Shown here in pieces: positions 26,897 to 34,943 of a stretch of DNA of 64,000 nt. A program made the position numbers and the translations under genes. The notes under the pieces were generated by a model. The model ran no database searches. It was not told where the DNA came from and was given only the letters and a program-made list of their open reading frames with translations. How positions within the stretch are numbered: position 1 is the stretch's first letter; every line of letters starts with the position of its first letter. Source of the stretch: JACVRW01 sp963733885. GTDB taxonomy: Bacteria > Actinomycetota > Thermoleophilia > Solirubrobacterales > Thermoleophilaceae. The stretch covers positions 124,001 through 188,000 of the forward strand of contig CAVTES010000005.1 of the NCBI GenBank assembly GCA_963733885.1. The letters are read 5' to 3'.

Positions 26897-28969
26897 GGCC
26901 CGCGCCGCCGCCCGTTCCATCAGCTCGCGATGCACCGAGCGCCGGCCGCCGCCGTGACGCTCCCACTCGCCGTCGGGACCCAACTCCCAGCCGAACGTGT
27001 CGTCCGCGAGGCAGCGCTCGAGCGTGTCCTCGATCTCGCTCCGCAGCTCCGGATCACCGATCGGGGCGAGCAGCTCGACGCGCGTGTCGAGGTTGCGCGG
27101 CATGACGTCGGCCGATCCAATCCAGTACTCGCGCTCGTCGCCCCGCCAGAACCCGTATACGCGCGAGTGCTCGAGGAAGCGCCCGACCACCGACACGACC
27201 CGGATGTTCTCGGACACGCCCGGCACTCCGGCGCGCAGGCAGCAGATGCCGCGGATGTTCAGGTCCACGCGCACGTCGGCCTGCGAGGCCTCGTACAGCG
27301 CCCTGATGCAGCGCGGGTCCACGAGCGAGTTGAGCTTGAGGATGATGCGCGCCTCCTCGCCGGCCTGCTGTGTCGCGATCGTGCGGCGCACCTCGTCGAG
27401 GAACCAGTCGCGCATGTGGTCGGGCGCCGTCACGATCTTGCGATAGCTGGGGGAGCGGGCGACGCCGGTCAGCGTGTTGAACAGCTCCGCCACGTCGGCG
27501 GCGATGTCCCGGTCCGTTGTGAACAGCCCGAAGTCCTCGTAGAGCCGGGCCGTCTTCGCGTGGTAGTTGCCGGTGCCGATGTGCACGTAGTGGCGTGCGC
27601 CAGAGCCCTCGCGCCGCACCACCAGCAGTGCCTTCGCGTGCGTCTTCAGCCCAGGCAGCCCGTGCACCACGTGGGCGCCGGCCTCCTCGAGCGCGCGCGC
27701 CCAGCCGATGTTGCGCCGTTCGTCGAAGCGCGCCTTCAGCTCAACCAGGCAGACCGCCTGTTTGCCGCTTTCGGCGGCCTCGATCAGCGCCGGCACGAGC
27801 GCGGAGTCGTCCGACGTGCGGTACACGGTGATCTTGATCGCGAGCACGTCCGGGTCCGCCACCGCCTGCTGGACCAAGCGCTCCACGCTGGTCGCGAACG
27901 AGTCGTAGGGGTGGTGCACCAGCAAGTCGCTCGCACGCATCGCGGCGAACACGTCCGCCTTGGCGTCCTCGCGGTCCGCCAGGGCCGGCTGGGTCACCGG
28001 CGTCCAGGGCGGGTCGCGCAGGTCGCGGTAGCCCTCCACGTCGTACAGCGGCCACAGGTCGTCCAGGTCGAGCAGCCCCTCCACGTCGATCACCTGGCCC
28101 TCGTCGATCGCGAGCTGCTCGACGAGGTAGCGGCGCATGTCGGGGTCCATCGAGGACGAGACCTCGAGCCGCACGACCTCGCCAAAGCGCCGCCGCCGCA
28201 ACTCGTCCTCGACAGCCTGGAGCAGGTCGTCGGCCTCGTCCGAGACGGTGAAGTCGGCGTCGCGCGTGACCCGGAAGAAGTCGTGGCGCAAGATCTCCAT
28301 GCCCGGGAAGAGCTGCTCGAGGTGGCGGGCGATCACGGTCTCGAGCGGGACGAACACGTCGTCGCCGAGCGGGACGAAGCGCGGCAGCACCTCCTTCGGC
28401 ACCTTGACGCGCGCGAAGGTCTCCGTGCGCGATACCGGGTCGCGCAGCCACACTGCCAGCGACAGAGACAGGTTCGAGATGTACGGGAACGGGCGGCCGG
28501 GGCCCACCGCCAGCGGCGTCAGCACCGGGAAGATCTGCTCGGAGAACTGGCGGTCGATCCTCTCGAGCTCACCGCTGTCGCAGTCCTGGCAGTCGATCAC
28601 GCGGATGCCGTGCTCGGTCAGCGCCGGCCGTATCTGGTCCTCCCACTGGCGCGAATGGCGGCGGCCCAGCTCGCGCGTGCGCTCGACGATGCGCTCGATC
28701 GTCTCGCCGGGCGAGAGCCCGTCGGGCCCGCGCGCGTCGATCCCGGCCTCCACCTGGTCGTACAGGCCGGCCACCCGGACCATGAAGAACTCGTCCAGGT
28801 TGTTGGCGTAGATGGCGAGGAACTTGACCCGCTCGAGCAGGGGCGTCGCCTCGTCCTCGGTCAGCTCGAGCACCCGCTCGTTGAACTGCAGCCATGAGAG
28901 CTCGCGGTTGTTGTAGAGCTCGGGCGAGTCGAGTGCGGGCGCCTCGGGCGGTGCGGTGACAGCTTCCAT
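26885..28969 (-). CDS. ppk1: polyphosphate kinase 1
   Basis: Reversible synthesis of polyphosphate from ATP. The 694-residue length is normal. The N-domain begins ELYNNRELSWLQFNERVLELTED and contains YANNLDEFFMVRVAGL. The catalytic phospho-His lies in THAKALLVVRR, a PLD-like HxK motif, and further active-site residues in IGTGNYHAKTARLYED and YWIGSADVMPRNLD. It is the last gene of a minus-strand phosphate block, about 180 bases downstream of ppx, with a sixA remnant between. Confidence 0.96.
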   Translation of the reverse strand: MEAVTAPPEAPALDSPELYNNRELSWLQFNERVLELTEDEATPLLERVKFLAIYANNLDEFFMVRVAGLYDQVEAGIDARGPDGLSPGETIERIVERTRELGRRHSRQWEDQIRPALTEHGIRVIDCQDCDSGELERIDRQFSEQIFPVLTPLAVGPGRPFPYISNLSLSLAVWLRDPVSRTETFARVKVPKEVLPRFVPLGDDVFVPLETVIARHLEQLFPGMEILRHDFFRVTRDADFTVSDEADDLLQAVEDELRRRRFGEVVRLEVSSSMDPDMRRYLVEQLAIDEGQVIDVEGLLDLDDLWPLYDVEGYRDLRDPPWTPVTQPALADREDAKADVFAAMRASDLLVHHPYDSFATSVERLVQQAVADPDVLAIKITVYRTSDDSALVPALIEAAESGKQAVCLVELKARFDERRNIGWARALEEAGAHVVHGLPGLKTHAKALLVVRREGSGARHYVHIGTGNYHAKTARLYEDFGLFTTDRDIAADVAELFNTLTGVARSPSYRKIVTAPDHMRDWFLDEVRRTIATQQAGEEARIILKLNSLVDPRCIRALYEASQADVRVDLNIRGICCLRAGVPGVSENIRVVSVVGRFLEHSRVYGFWRGDEREYWIGSADVMPRNLDTRVELLAPIGDPELRSEIEDTLERCLADDTFGWELGPDGEWERHGGGRRSVHRELMERAAARASVE

Positions 28970-28993
28970 CAGCCTCTATGGTGCCGCATCGAG

Positions 28994-29142
28994 ATGTTTT
29001 GGCTCCTCAGGCACGGGGATGCGGAGGACGGCTCGCCCGACTCGTGGGCCCCGAAGGTGGGCTCGCCGGGGTCGAGACGGGCGAGCTCATAACCCTACTG
29101 CGTCCCCGTGAACTGAAGCGGATCGCCGCGTCGGCCGCCTAG
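28994..29142 (+). pseudogene. sixA-like phosphohistidine phosphatase remnant
   Basis: The ATG at 28994 reads FWLLRHGDAEDGSPD, the histidine-phosphatase RHG signature of SixA proteins, then loses the family pattern and stops at 29092. In another frame the DNA continues GLAGVETGELITLLRPRELKRIAAS and stops at 29142, which resembles the usual SixA C-terminus. So both ends remain while some 100 middle codons are gone. SixA genes often accompany ppk and ppx. The last bases overlap the ppx stop. Confidence 0.65.
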
Positions 29143-30020
29143 GCAAGCTTCCTCCCCGCCACAAGCTCGAGCAGCACACCCTCGCGCAGGCCGCCGCGGG
29201 CGATCCGCAGCGGCAGCCGGAGCAGGTCGGAGATCGCCTCGAGGACGAGGATCCCCGCGGGCAGCAGGCGGATGCGCTCCACGTCCAGCTCGAAACGTGC
29301 CGCCACATCTGGGATCGGCGTGGTGCTGAGCACCCGGATGCCTCGCTCGAGCGTCTCGTGTGAAAGCTCGGCGCCGAGCAGGCGGCGTAGCGAGGTCGCC
29401 GTGCCGCCGACCGCCACTGCCTCGTCGGCCGGTGGAGGCACGAGCCCCTCAAAGGTCCCGGCCACGTGGCGGCGCACCTTCTCGAGCTCGTCCACCGACG
29501 GGGGATCCGAGCGCAGGTAGGTGTCGGCCAGGAACCCCGAGCCGATTCGGAACGACTCCGTCCACGCCATCGCGCCATCCGGCTCGCCGATGGCGATCTC
29601 GCTCGAGCCGCCGCCCACGTCAATCACCGCGACCGTCCCGTCGACCGGGGCGAGCAGCGTGCGCGTGGCGCCGACGAAACAGAGGCGCGCCTCCTCCTCG
29701 CCCGAGAGCACCTCAATCTGCGTGCCCGCACGCTCGATCGCCGTCAGCAGCGCCTCGCGGTTCGGTGCGTGGCGAATCGCGGCCGTGGCGACGGTGACGA
29801 CGCGCTCCGCGCCGACCTCCCGCGCCACGCTCAGCTGCTTCGCCACCACGTCGGCCGTCTCGGCGATCTTCTCGGCCGGGATTGCCCCGCCCGCGTCGAC
29901 GCTCTTGCCTATCCGCGTGAAGGCGCGCTGCGTGACGAGCTCGCGAAGCTGCCCGTTGCTCGTGTCCGCCACGAGCAGCCTGGTCGTGTTGCTGCCGATG
30001 TCTATGCAGGCGCAGATCAG
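29139..30020 (-). CDS. ppx: exopolyphosphatase / Ppx-GppA phosphatase with a probable CTG start
   Basis: A 293-residue ASKHA-fold phosphatase that degrades polyphosphate or pppGpp. The phosphate-1 motif IDIGSNTTRLLV, the phosphate-2 motif VIDVGGGSSEIAI and VTVATAAIRHAPNR are present. The first ATG/GTG/TTG in frame (29972) lies after the essential DIGSNT motif. The next in-frame stop is only 5 codons above CTG 30020, which overlaps the phoU stop as CTGA, so CTG is the best start. This is the short, single-domain-pair form without the C-terminal HD-like domain. Confidence 0.88.
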   Translation of the reverse strand: MICACIDIGSNTTRLLVADTSNGQLRELVTQRAFTRIGKSVDAGGAIPAEKIAETADVVAKQLSVAREVGAERVVTVATAAIRHAPNREALLTAIERAGTQIEVLSGEEEARLCFVGATRTLLAPVDGTVAVIDVGGGSSEIAIGEPDGAMAWTESFRIGSGFLADTYLRSDPPSVDELEKVRRHVAGTFEGLVPPPADEAVAVGGTATSLRRLLGAELSHETLERGIRVLSTTPIPDVAARFELDVERIRLLPAGILVLEAISDLLRLPLRIARGGLREGVLLELVAGRKLA

Positions 30021-30712
30021 GGCGGTGTGAGCTCAGGGTGCGAGGCGTCCTCGAACTCCCGGAACAGACCGGTGACGATGAAGGCCGTCTGCTCGCCGAT
30101 GTCAACCGCATTGTCGCCGATCCGCTCGATGCAGCGCGCGACCAGCATCATGTGCATCGCCCACTCGCGCGTGTCCGGGTCGTCGCCGATCTCCAGCGCG
30201 AGACGGAAGACCTCGCGGTTCAGCCTGTCGATTTCGTCGTCCTGCCGCACGAGGTCCTGGGCCTGCTCGACGTTGCGCCGGGCGAAGGCCTGCTTGCTCT
30301 GGATCACCTGGTGGCGCGCCTGCTCGCCCATGCGCTGAATGAGCTCCAGTACGCGCTCATCGGATGGCGGGTTGTGCCCGGCCAGCGGCACGAGCTTGGC
30401 CATGTTCACGCACTGGTCGCCCATGCGCTCCATGTTCTTGATGACGTGGAGCACCGCCGCCACGAGGCGCAGGTCGCCGGCCACCGGCGCCTGGAGCGCG
30501 AGCAGCGACAGCACGCCCTGGTGGACTTCGAGGTAGCGGCCGTCGATCCGGTCGTCGTCGGAGATCACCATGCTGGCGAGCTCGACGTCCTGGTGCTGGA
30601 CCGTCTCGAGCGCGCGATCCAGGGCGCTGACGACCATGTCGAGGCCGCCGAGGGCCTGCTCCTCGAGTACGGCAAGCTCCTCCTGAAAGTGCGTGCGAGT
30701 CGTCTCCGACAC
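30017..30712 (-). CDS. phoU: phosphate-signalling protein PhoU
   Basis: PhoU restrains Pst transport and Pho signalling. The roughly 231-residue protein contains two three-helix repeats with the metal-binding signatures NMERMGDQCVNMA and CIERIGDNAVDIGEQ. It starts SETTRTHFQEELAVLEEQ. The GTG at 30712 is one base past the pstB stop; a TTG at 30721 is the alternative. Its stop overlaps the ppx CTG. Directly downstream of pstB, it completes the Pst operon. Confidence 0.95.
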   Translation of the reverse strand: MSETTRTHFQEELAVLEEQALGGLDMVVSALDRALETVQHQDVELASMVISDDDRIDGRYLEVHQGVLSLLALQAPVAGDLRLVAAVLHVIKNMERMGDQCVNMAKLVPLAGHNPPSDERVLELIQRMGEQARHQVIQSKQAFARRNVEQAQDLVRQDDEIDRLNREVFRLALEIGDDPDTREWAMHMMLVARCIERIGDNAVDIGEQTAFIVTGLFREFEDASHPELTPP

Positions 30713-30713
30713 G

Positions 30714-31637
30714 CTAGCCAACCTTGCCTGTGACGTAGGCCTCCGTACGCGAGTCGGACGGGTTGGTGAAGATCTTGTCGGTGTCGTCGAACTCGACGAC
30801 GCGTCCGCTGCGGTGCTCCTCGTCGTCCAGCTCGACGGTGAAGAAGGCGGTCTTGTCGGACACGCGCGCCGCCTGCTGCATGTTGTGCGTGACGATCACG
30901 ATCGAGTACTCGCGCTTCAGGTCCATCATCAGGTCCTCGATCTTGCCCGTAGAGATCGGGTCGAGCGCCGAGCAGGGCTCGTCCATCAGGATCACGTCAG
31001 GCTTCACCGCGAGGCAGCGCGCGATGCAGAGCCGCTGCTGCTGGCCGCCCGACATGCCGAATGCGTTGGTCTTGAGCCGGTCCTTCACCTCGTCCCACAG
31101 GGCCGCGTGGTTGAGCGCGCGCTCCACGATCTCGTCCATGTTGCCCTTCATCCCCAGCACGCGAGGGCCGAAGGCGATGTTGTCGTAGATCGACTTGGGA
31201 AAGGGGTTCGGCTTCTGGAAGACCATCCCGATCCGCTTGCGCACCTCGACGGCGTCGACCTCCTTGGCGTAGAGGTCCTCGCCGTGGTAGAGCACCTTGC
31301 CCTCCACGCGGGCGGTCGGAATAAGGTCGTTCATGCGGTTGAAGCAGCGGATCAGCGTCGACTTGCCGCATCCCGAGGGCCCGATCAGAGCCGTGATCTC
31401 GTTCTTCCCGATGTCGAAGCTCACGCCGCGGACGGCCGGCTTCGGGCCGTAGGAGACCTGCACGTCCTCGAGCGCGAAGATCGCCTCGCGCGGCTTGGGC
31501 TTCTCCTGCGGGACGCCCTCGACGGCGGGCGCATGAGCGCCGTCGTGGGAGCGGACGCCGAGCGGCCTGCGGAGGCCGGTGGTCTCCTTCTCCTCCTGGC
31601 TGTCCTGGTGCTCGGTCATGTGGGGCTGATCGGTCAC
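30714..31637 (-). CDS. pstB: phosphate ABC transporter ATP-binding protein PstB
   Basis: ATPase of the high-affinity phosphate importer. Walker A GPSGCGKSTLIR, signature MSGGQQQRLCIARC, Walker B VILMDEPCSALDP and switch His in VTHNMQQA are all intact, with the PstB-specific FNRMNDLI and FQKPNPFPKSIYDN. At 307 residues it has an unusual N-terminal extension of about 50 mostly polar residues before EAIFALEDVQVSYG. An inner start is possible. Follows pstA by 10 bases. Confidence 0.96.
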   Translation of the reverse strand: MTDQPHMTEHQDSQEEKETTGLRRPLGVRSHDGAHAPAVEGVPQEKPKPREAIFALEDVQVSYGPKPAVRGVSFDIGKNEITALIGPSGCGKSTLIRCFNRMNDLIPTARVEGKVLYHGEDLYAKEVDAVEVRKRIGMVFQKPNPFPKSIYDNIAFGPRVLGMKGNMDEIVERALNHAALWDEVKDRLKTNAFGMSGGQQQRLCIARCLAVKPDVILMDEPCSALDPISTGKIEDLMMDLKREYSIVIVTHNMQQAARVSDKTAFFTVELDDEEHRSGRVVEFDDTDKIFTNPSDSRTEAYVTGKVG

Positions 31638-31647
31638 TCTAGTCCAC

Positions 31648-32538
31648 CTACCACTTCTGCTCGTAGCGATTCCGTAGCCAGATCGCGACGCTGTTCATCA
31701 GAAGCAGGAGGATCATGAGCAGGAGAATCGCCGCCGCCGCGAGCGGGCGGTAGTCGTTCCCTTCGGTCTGGGGCCGCGAGATCCAGTCGAAGATCTGGAT
31801 TGGCAGCGCGGTGAAGAAGTCGTTCACCCCGGTCGGGTTGAAGGCCACCACCGTGGCCGCCCCCACCACGATCAGCGGGGCCGTCTCGCCGATCGCCCGC
31901 GCCAGCGCCAGGATCACGCCGGTCGCGATGCCCGGCACCGCGGCGGGCAGCACCTGGCGCCAGATGGTTTGCCACTGCGTGGCGCCCAGGGCCATCGACC
32001 CCTCGCGGATAGAAGGCGGCACTGCGCGGATCGCCTCGCGTCCGGCGATGATCACAACGGGCAGCACCAGCAGCCCCAGCGTGAGCCCGCCGGCGAGGAT
32101 CACCGGGCCCAGCGAGAGCGGGCCGCGCACCAGGAAAGCGAGGCCGAGGATGCCGTAGACGATCGAGGGAACCGCGGCGAGGTTCTGGATGTTCACCTCG
32201 ACCAGGCGGTTCCACCATTTGTTCTCGTCCGCGTACTCCTCGAGGTAGATGGCCGTGGCCACGCCGACGGGGATGATGAACACGGCGCACACCCCCATGA
32301 GCCAGATCGTGCCCCAGAGAGCCGCCTGGATTCCCGCCTGGTCCGCGCTGATCGAGGTGAAGCTCGTGATGAAGTCCCACGTGAGCGAGCCCGCGCCGTC
32401 TATCGCCACGTCGACCAGAAGCACCACGAGCAGGCCGATCGCCAGGGCGAGGCAGACGAACATGCCGAGTCGGAACAGCAGATCCTTGGTGCGCCGCGCA
32501 GTCGTGGCCTGCCCGACTGGCTCCGGGTGGGTGCTCAT
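31648..32538 (-). CDS. pstA: phosphate ABC transporter permease PstA
   Basis: Membrane permease of 296 residues with six helices. The EAA-type loop that contacts PstB is IRAVPPSIREGSMALGATQWQT (visible as PSIREGSMALGATQ), and VGVATAIYLEEYADE is typical of the family. The ATG at 32538 overlaps the pstC stop (ATGA), so earlier in-frame starts inside pstC are rejected. The partner permease is PstC. Confidence 0.95.
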   Translation of the reverse strand: MSTHPEPVGQATTARRTKDLLFRLGMFVCLALAIGLLVVLLVDVAIDGAGSLTWDFITSFTSISADQAGIQAALWGTIWLMGVCAVFIIPVGVATAIYLEEYADENKWWNRLVEVNIQNLAAVPSIVYGILGLAFLVRGPLSLGPVILAGGLTLGLLVLPVVIIAGREAIRAVPPSIREGSMALGATQWQTIWRQVLPAAVPGIATGVILALARAIGETAPLIVVGAATVVAFNPTGVNDFFTALPIQIFDWISRPQTEGNDYRPLAAAAILLLMILLLLMNSVAIWLRNRYEQKW

Positions 32539-33482
32539 TCGTAGACCTGCCTGTACTTGCGGACGAAGCGGATCGAGAACAGGTTGAGGATCAGGGTGAT
32601 CACGAACAGCGTCATCCCGACGGCAAAGACCGTCTTGTAGGCCGTGCTGCCGGTCGCGATGTCGCCCTTCGCCGTGGTGGCGATGAACGCGGTCATCGTC
32701 TCCATGGCCTGACCCAGGTTCGCGCCCCACTGCGGCACGAGACCCGACGCGATCAGCACCACCATGGTCTCGCCGACCGCGCGCGACAGGGCCAGCACGA
32801 GCGAGGCGACGATGCCCGACAGCGCGGCCGGGAAGACCACGCGCATGGTCGTCTGCAGCTTGCTCGCGCCGAGGCCGAAGGAGCCCTCGCGCAGCGACTG
32901 GGGCACCGCCGACATCGCGTCCTCGGAGATGGAGGCCACGGTCGGGATGATCAGGAAACCGATGATGATCCCGCCGGCGAGCCCGTTGAAGATCGCGACG
33001 TCGAACCCGAAGAGGCCGCGCAGGACCTCAGGAGTGAAGAAGGTGAGCGCGAAGTACCCGAATACGATCGTGGGGACCCCTGCGAGCAGCTCGAGGATCG
33101 GCTTGATCGTCTTGCGCACCGCCGGCCGGGCGTACTCGGCCAGGTAGATGGCCGCGCCCAGGCCGAGTGGCGTGGCCACCAGCATGGCCACGAGGCTGAT
33201 CAGCAGCGTGCCCGACACGAGCGGCAGGACGCCGAAGCTGGCCGGCTCGAGCAGCGGGGACCAGTCGGTGCCGAACAAGAAGTCGCTCACTGGGACATCG
33301 CCGAAGAAGACGATCGTCTCCTCGAGCAGCGACAGCACGATGCCCGTGGTGGTGAGCACCGAGATGAGGGCCGCCAGCATGAGGAGGCCCTTGATGATGT
33401 CCTCGCCCCAACGGCGACGGGCCGCGCGGAGGCTGGGTCTCTCCGCGCGGCCGCGTGCCGCTGCTCTCGATCCGGTCTCCAC
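32535..33482 (-). CDS. pstC: phosphate ABC transporter permease PstC
   Basis: Membrane permease of 315 residues, six helices after a basic N-terminal segment (RAAARGRAERPSLRAARRR). Family marks include FLFGTDWSPL, GLGAAIYLAEYA, LELLAGVPTIVFGYFAL and the EAA loop VPQSLREGSFGLGASK. The GTG at 33482 follows the pstS stop immediately, and the pstA start overlaps its end. Confidence 0.95.
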   Translation of the reverse strand: METGSRAAARGRAERPSLRAARRRWGEDIIKGLLMLAALISVLTTTGIVLSLLEETIVFFGDVPVSDFLFGTDWSPLLEPASFGVLPLVSGTLLISLVAMLVATPLGLGAAIYLAEYARPAVRKTIKPILELLAGVPTIVFGYFALTFFTPEVLRGLFGFDVAIFNGLAGGIIIGFLIIPTVASISEDAMSAVPQSLREGSFGLGASKLQTTMRVVFPAALSGIVASLVLALSRAVGETMVVLIASGLVPQWGANLGQAMETMTAFIATTAKGDIATGSTAYKTVFAVGMTLFVITLILNLFSIRFVRKYRQVYE

Positions 33483-34424
33483 TCAGCTCCCGAGCGCGGT
33501 CTTGGCCTGGTCGGCCTGCTCCTGGCTCATCGGGACAATGGCCGAGGCCTCTGAGATCGCCTGATAGTTCTCGACCACGTAGTCCATGAAGGCCTTCACC
33601 TCGGGGCGCTGGAGCGCCTTCTGGCTCGGGTACATGAACAGCGGGCGCGAGAGCGGCTTGTACTCGCCGCTGGCGATCGACTCCATGCTCGGCTTGACGC
33701 AGCCGTTGCCGTCGTCGACGCCCACGAGGCCCAACTTGTCCTGGTTCTGCTCGTAGTAGGAGAAGCCGAAGTAGCCGAGTCCGCCGGACTCGCCGGACAC
33801 TCCCTGGACAAGGACGTTGTCGTCCTCGGAGGGCTGGTAGTCCTTGCGCGAGTTCCCCTCTTCGCCGTTGATCTCCTCGGTGAAGAACTCGAACGTGCCG
33901 GAGTCGGTGCCCGGACCGAAGAGGCTGAGTTCGGTGTCCGGGAACTGCGGGTCGATCTCCGACAGGCTCTTCACCTGCGAGCCCTGCTCCCACAGTTGCT
34001 TCAGTTGCTGAATCGTCATGCAGTCGACGACCAGGTCCTTGTTGGTCGCGATCGAGATGCCGTCGTTGGCGACCTGTACCTCGGTGTACTTGACGCCCTC
34101 CTTCTCGCAGAGCGGCACCTCTTCCTCCTCGTCGATCGGACGCGAGGCGTTCGAGATGTCGGTCTCGCCGGCGCAGAACTTCTCGAAGCCGCCGCCGGTG
34201 CCGGACTGGGCGACCGTGATGCGGACGCCGGGGTTCTCGCCCTGGAAGGCCTCCTGGGCGGCCTGAGCGAACGGGCCGACCGTGCTCGAGCCGTCGATGC
34301 GGATCGTTCCGGAGAGGTCGCCGCCTCCGCCGCCCCCGCCACCATCATCGTCGTCGTCGCTGCCGCACGCGGCGGCGCTCAGCGCCAACGCACCACAGGC
34401 AGCGAACGCGAGGAGCTTCCTCAT
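33483..34424 (-). CDS. pstS: phosphate-binding lipoprotein PstS
   Basis: Extracytoplasmic phosphate receptor of 313 residues. The start MRKLLAFAACGALALSAAAC is a lipoprotein signal with lipobox SAAAC, followed by an Asp/Gly linker. Binding-site segments such as IRIDGSSTVGPFAQAA, SGTGGGFEKFC and GTDSGTFEFF are present. The ATG at 34424 has the Shine-Dalgarno run GGAGAGGAA; the longer frame to 34472 is rejected. A PHO-box-like repeat at 34511-34531 lies about 90 bases upstream. It heads pstS-pstC-pstA-pstB-phoU-ppx. Confidence 0.95.
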   Translation of the reverse strand: MRKLLAFAACGALALSAAACGSDDDDDGGGGGGGGDLSGTIRIDGSSTVGPFAQAAQEAFQGENPGVRITVAQSGTGGGFEKFCAGETDISNASRPIDEEEEVPLCEKEGVKYTEVQVANDGISIATNKDLVVDCMTIQQLKQLWEQGSQVKSLSEIDPQFPDTELSLFGPGTDSGTFEFFTEEINGEEGNSRKDYQPSEDDNVLVQGVSGESGGLGYFGFSYYEQNQDKLGLVGVDDGNGCVKPSMESIASGEYKPLSRPLFMYPSQKALQRPEVKAFMDYVVENYQAISEASAIVPMSQEQADQAKTALGS

Positions 34425-34468
34425 AAGGTTCCTCTCCTTCGGTTCGGTCATGTACGGCGGGGACGCTG

Positions 34469-34846
34469 TCACGGGACGCGGCCCCAGTCTGTTACCTGGG
34501 TGTCGCCGCCTTGTGAAAGAGATGTGAAGCGGTACCCGAAGCCGAAGTGCGTCTGGATCGGGCTTCGGCCGGGCAGAACCCGTGCGAGCTTCTGCCGCAG
34601 CTTTCCCACGTAGACGTCCACGGAGCGGTCCGACTTGCGGTACGGCTCGCCCCAGACCACCGAGTAGAGCTCTTCCCGCGAGACGATGCGATCGCGTCGC
34701 TCCACGAGTGCAGTCAGCAGCTGGAGCTCACGGACCGTGAGGCCGAGCGGCTTGCCATCCACGAGGGCGACGAACTCGCTGGGCCGAATCTCGAGCCGGC
34801 CCGTTCTGAGAACCGTTGATGCCTCCATGGCCCGCGAGGCTTCCAT
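34469..34846 (-). CDS. stand-alone OmpR/PhoB-type winged-helix regulator
   Basis: A 125-residue protein consisting almost wholly of a Trans_reg_C domain: LGLTVRELQLLTALVERRDRIVSREELYSVVWGE (in parts), then DRSVDVYVGKLRQKLARV, the recognition helix, and IQTHFGFGYRF, the wing. There is no receiver domain and no room for one, so phosphorylation cannot control it directly. It sits 44 bases upstream of pstS in the same direction and has a PHO-box-like repeat in front of a TAATAA box, so it probably regulates the phosphate genes and itself. An inner ATG at 34828 is an alternative start. Confidence 0.85.
   Translation of the reverse strand: MEASRAMEASTVLRTGRLEIRPSEFVALVDGKPLGLTVRELQLLTALVERRDRIVSREELYSVVWGEPYRKSDRSVDVYVGKLRQKLARVLPGRSPIQTHFGFGYRFTSLSQGGDTQVTDWGRVP
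34511..34531 (-). promoter_or_regulatory. PHO-box-like direct repeat upstream of pstS
   Basis: Minus strand CTTCACATCTC followed by TTTCACAAGG gives two 11-base units with a TTCAC core, like the direct-repeat units (GTTCACC type) of actinobacterial PHO boxes. It overlaps the 3' end of the winged-helix gene and lies about 90 bases before the pstS ATG. Confidence 0.55.
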
Positions 34847-34883
34847 CCTTGTGCCGAAAGTCCGTTATTACTGCGTTTCCTCG

Positions 34884-34902
34884 CTGTGAAGATGCTGTAA
34901 AA
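34884..34902 (-). promoter_or_regulatory. PHO-box-like direct repeat upstream of the winged-helix gene
   Basis: Minus strand TTTTACAGCAT then CTTCACAG: two 7-base TTNACAG units 4 bases apart (on the plus strand CTGTGAA-GATG-CTGTAAA, also close to the E. coli pho box form). It ends 13 bases before a TAATAA -10 box at 34865-34870, an activator position. Confidence 0.6.
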
Positions 34903-34928
34903 GAGAATCGCCCCGTCCGCCCGGCGCG

Positions 34929-34934
34929 TACACT
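34929..34934 (+). promoter_or_regulatory. -10 box of the response-regulator gene
   Basis: TACACT ends 9 bases before the ATG at 34944; leaderless spacing. Confidence 0.45.
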
Positions 34935-34943
34935 TCGGGACGG

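Noticed and set aside
26930..28897. A 655-codon plus-strand frame opposite ppk1
   Set aside because: Low-complexity His/Val/Leu/Arg translation with no motif; a shadow of ppk1.
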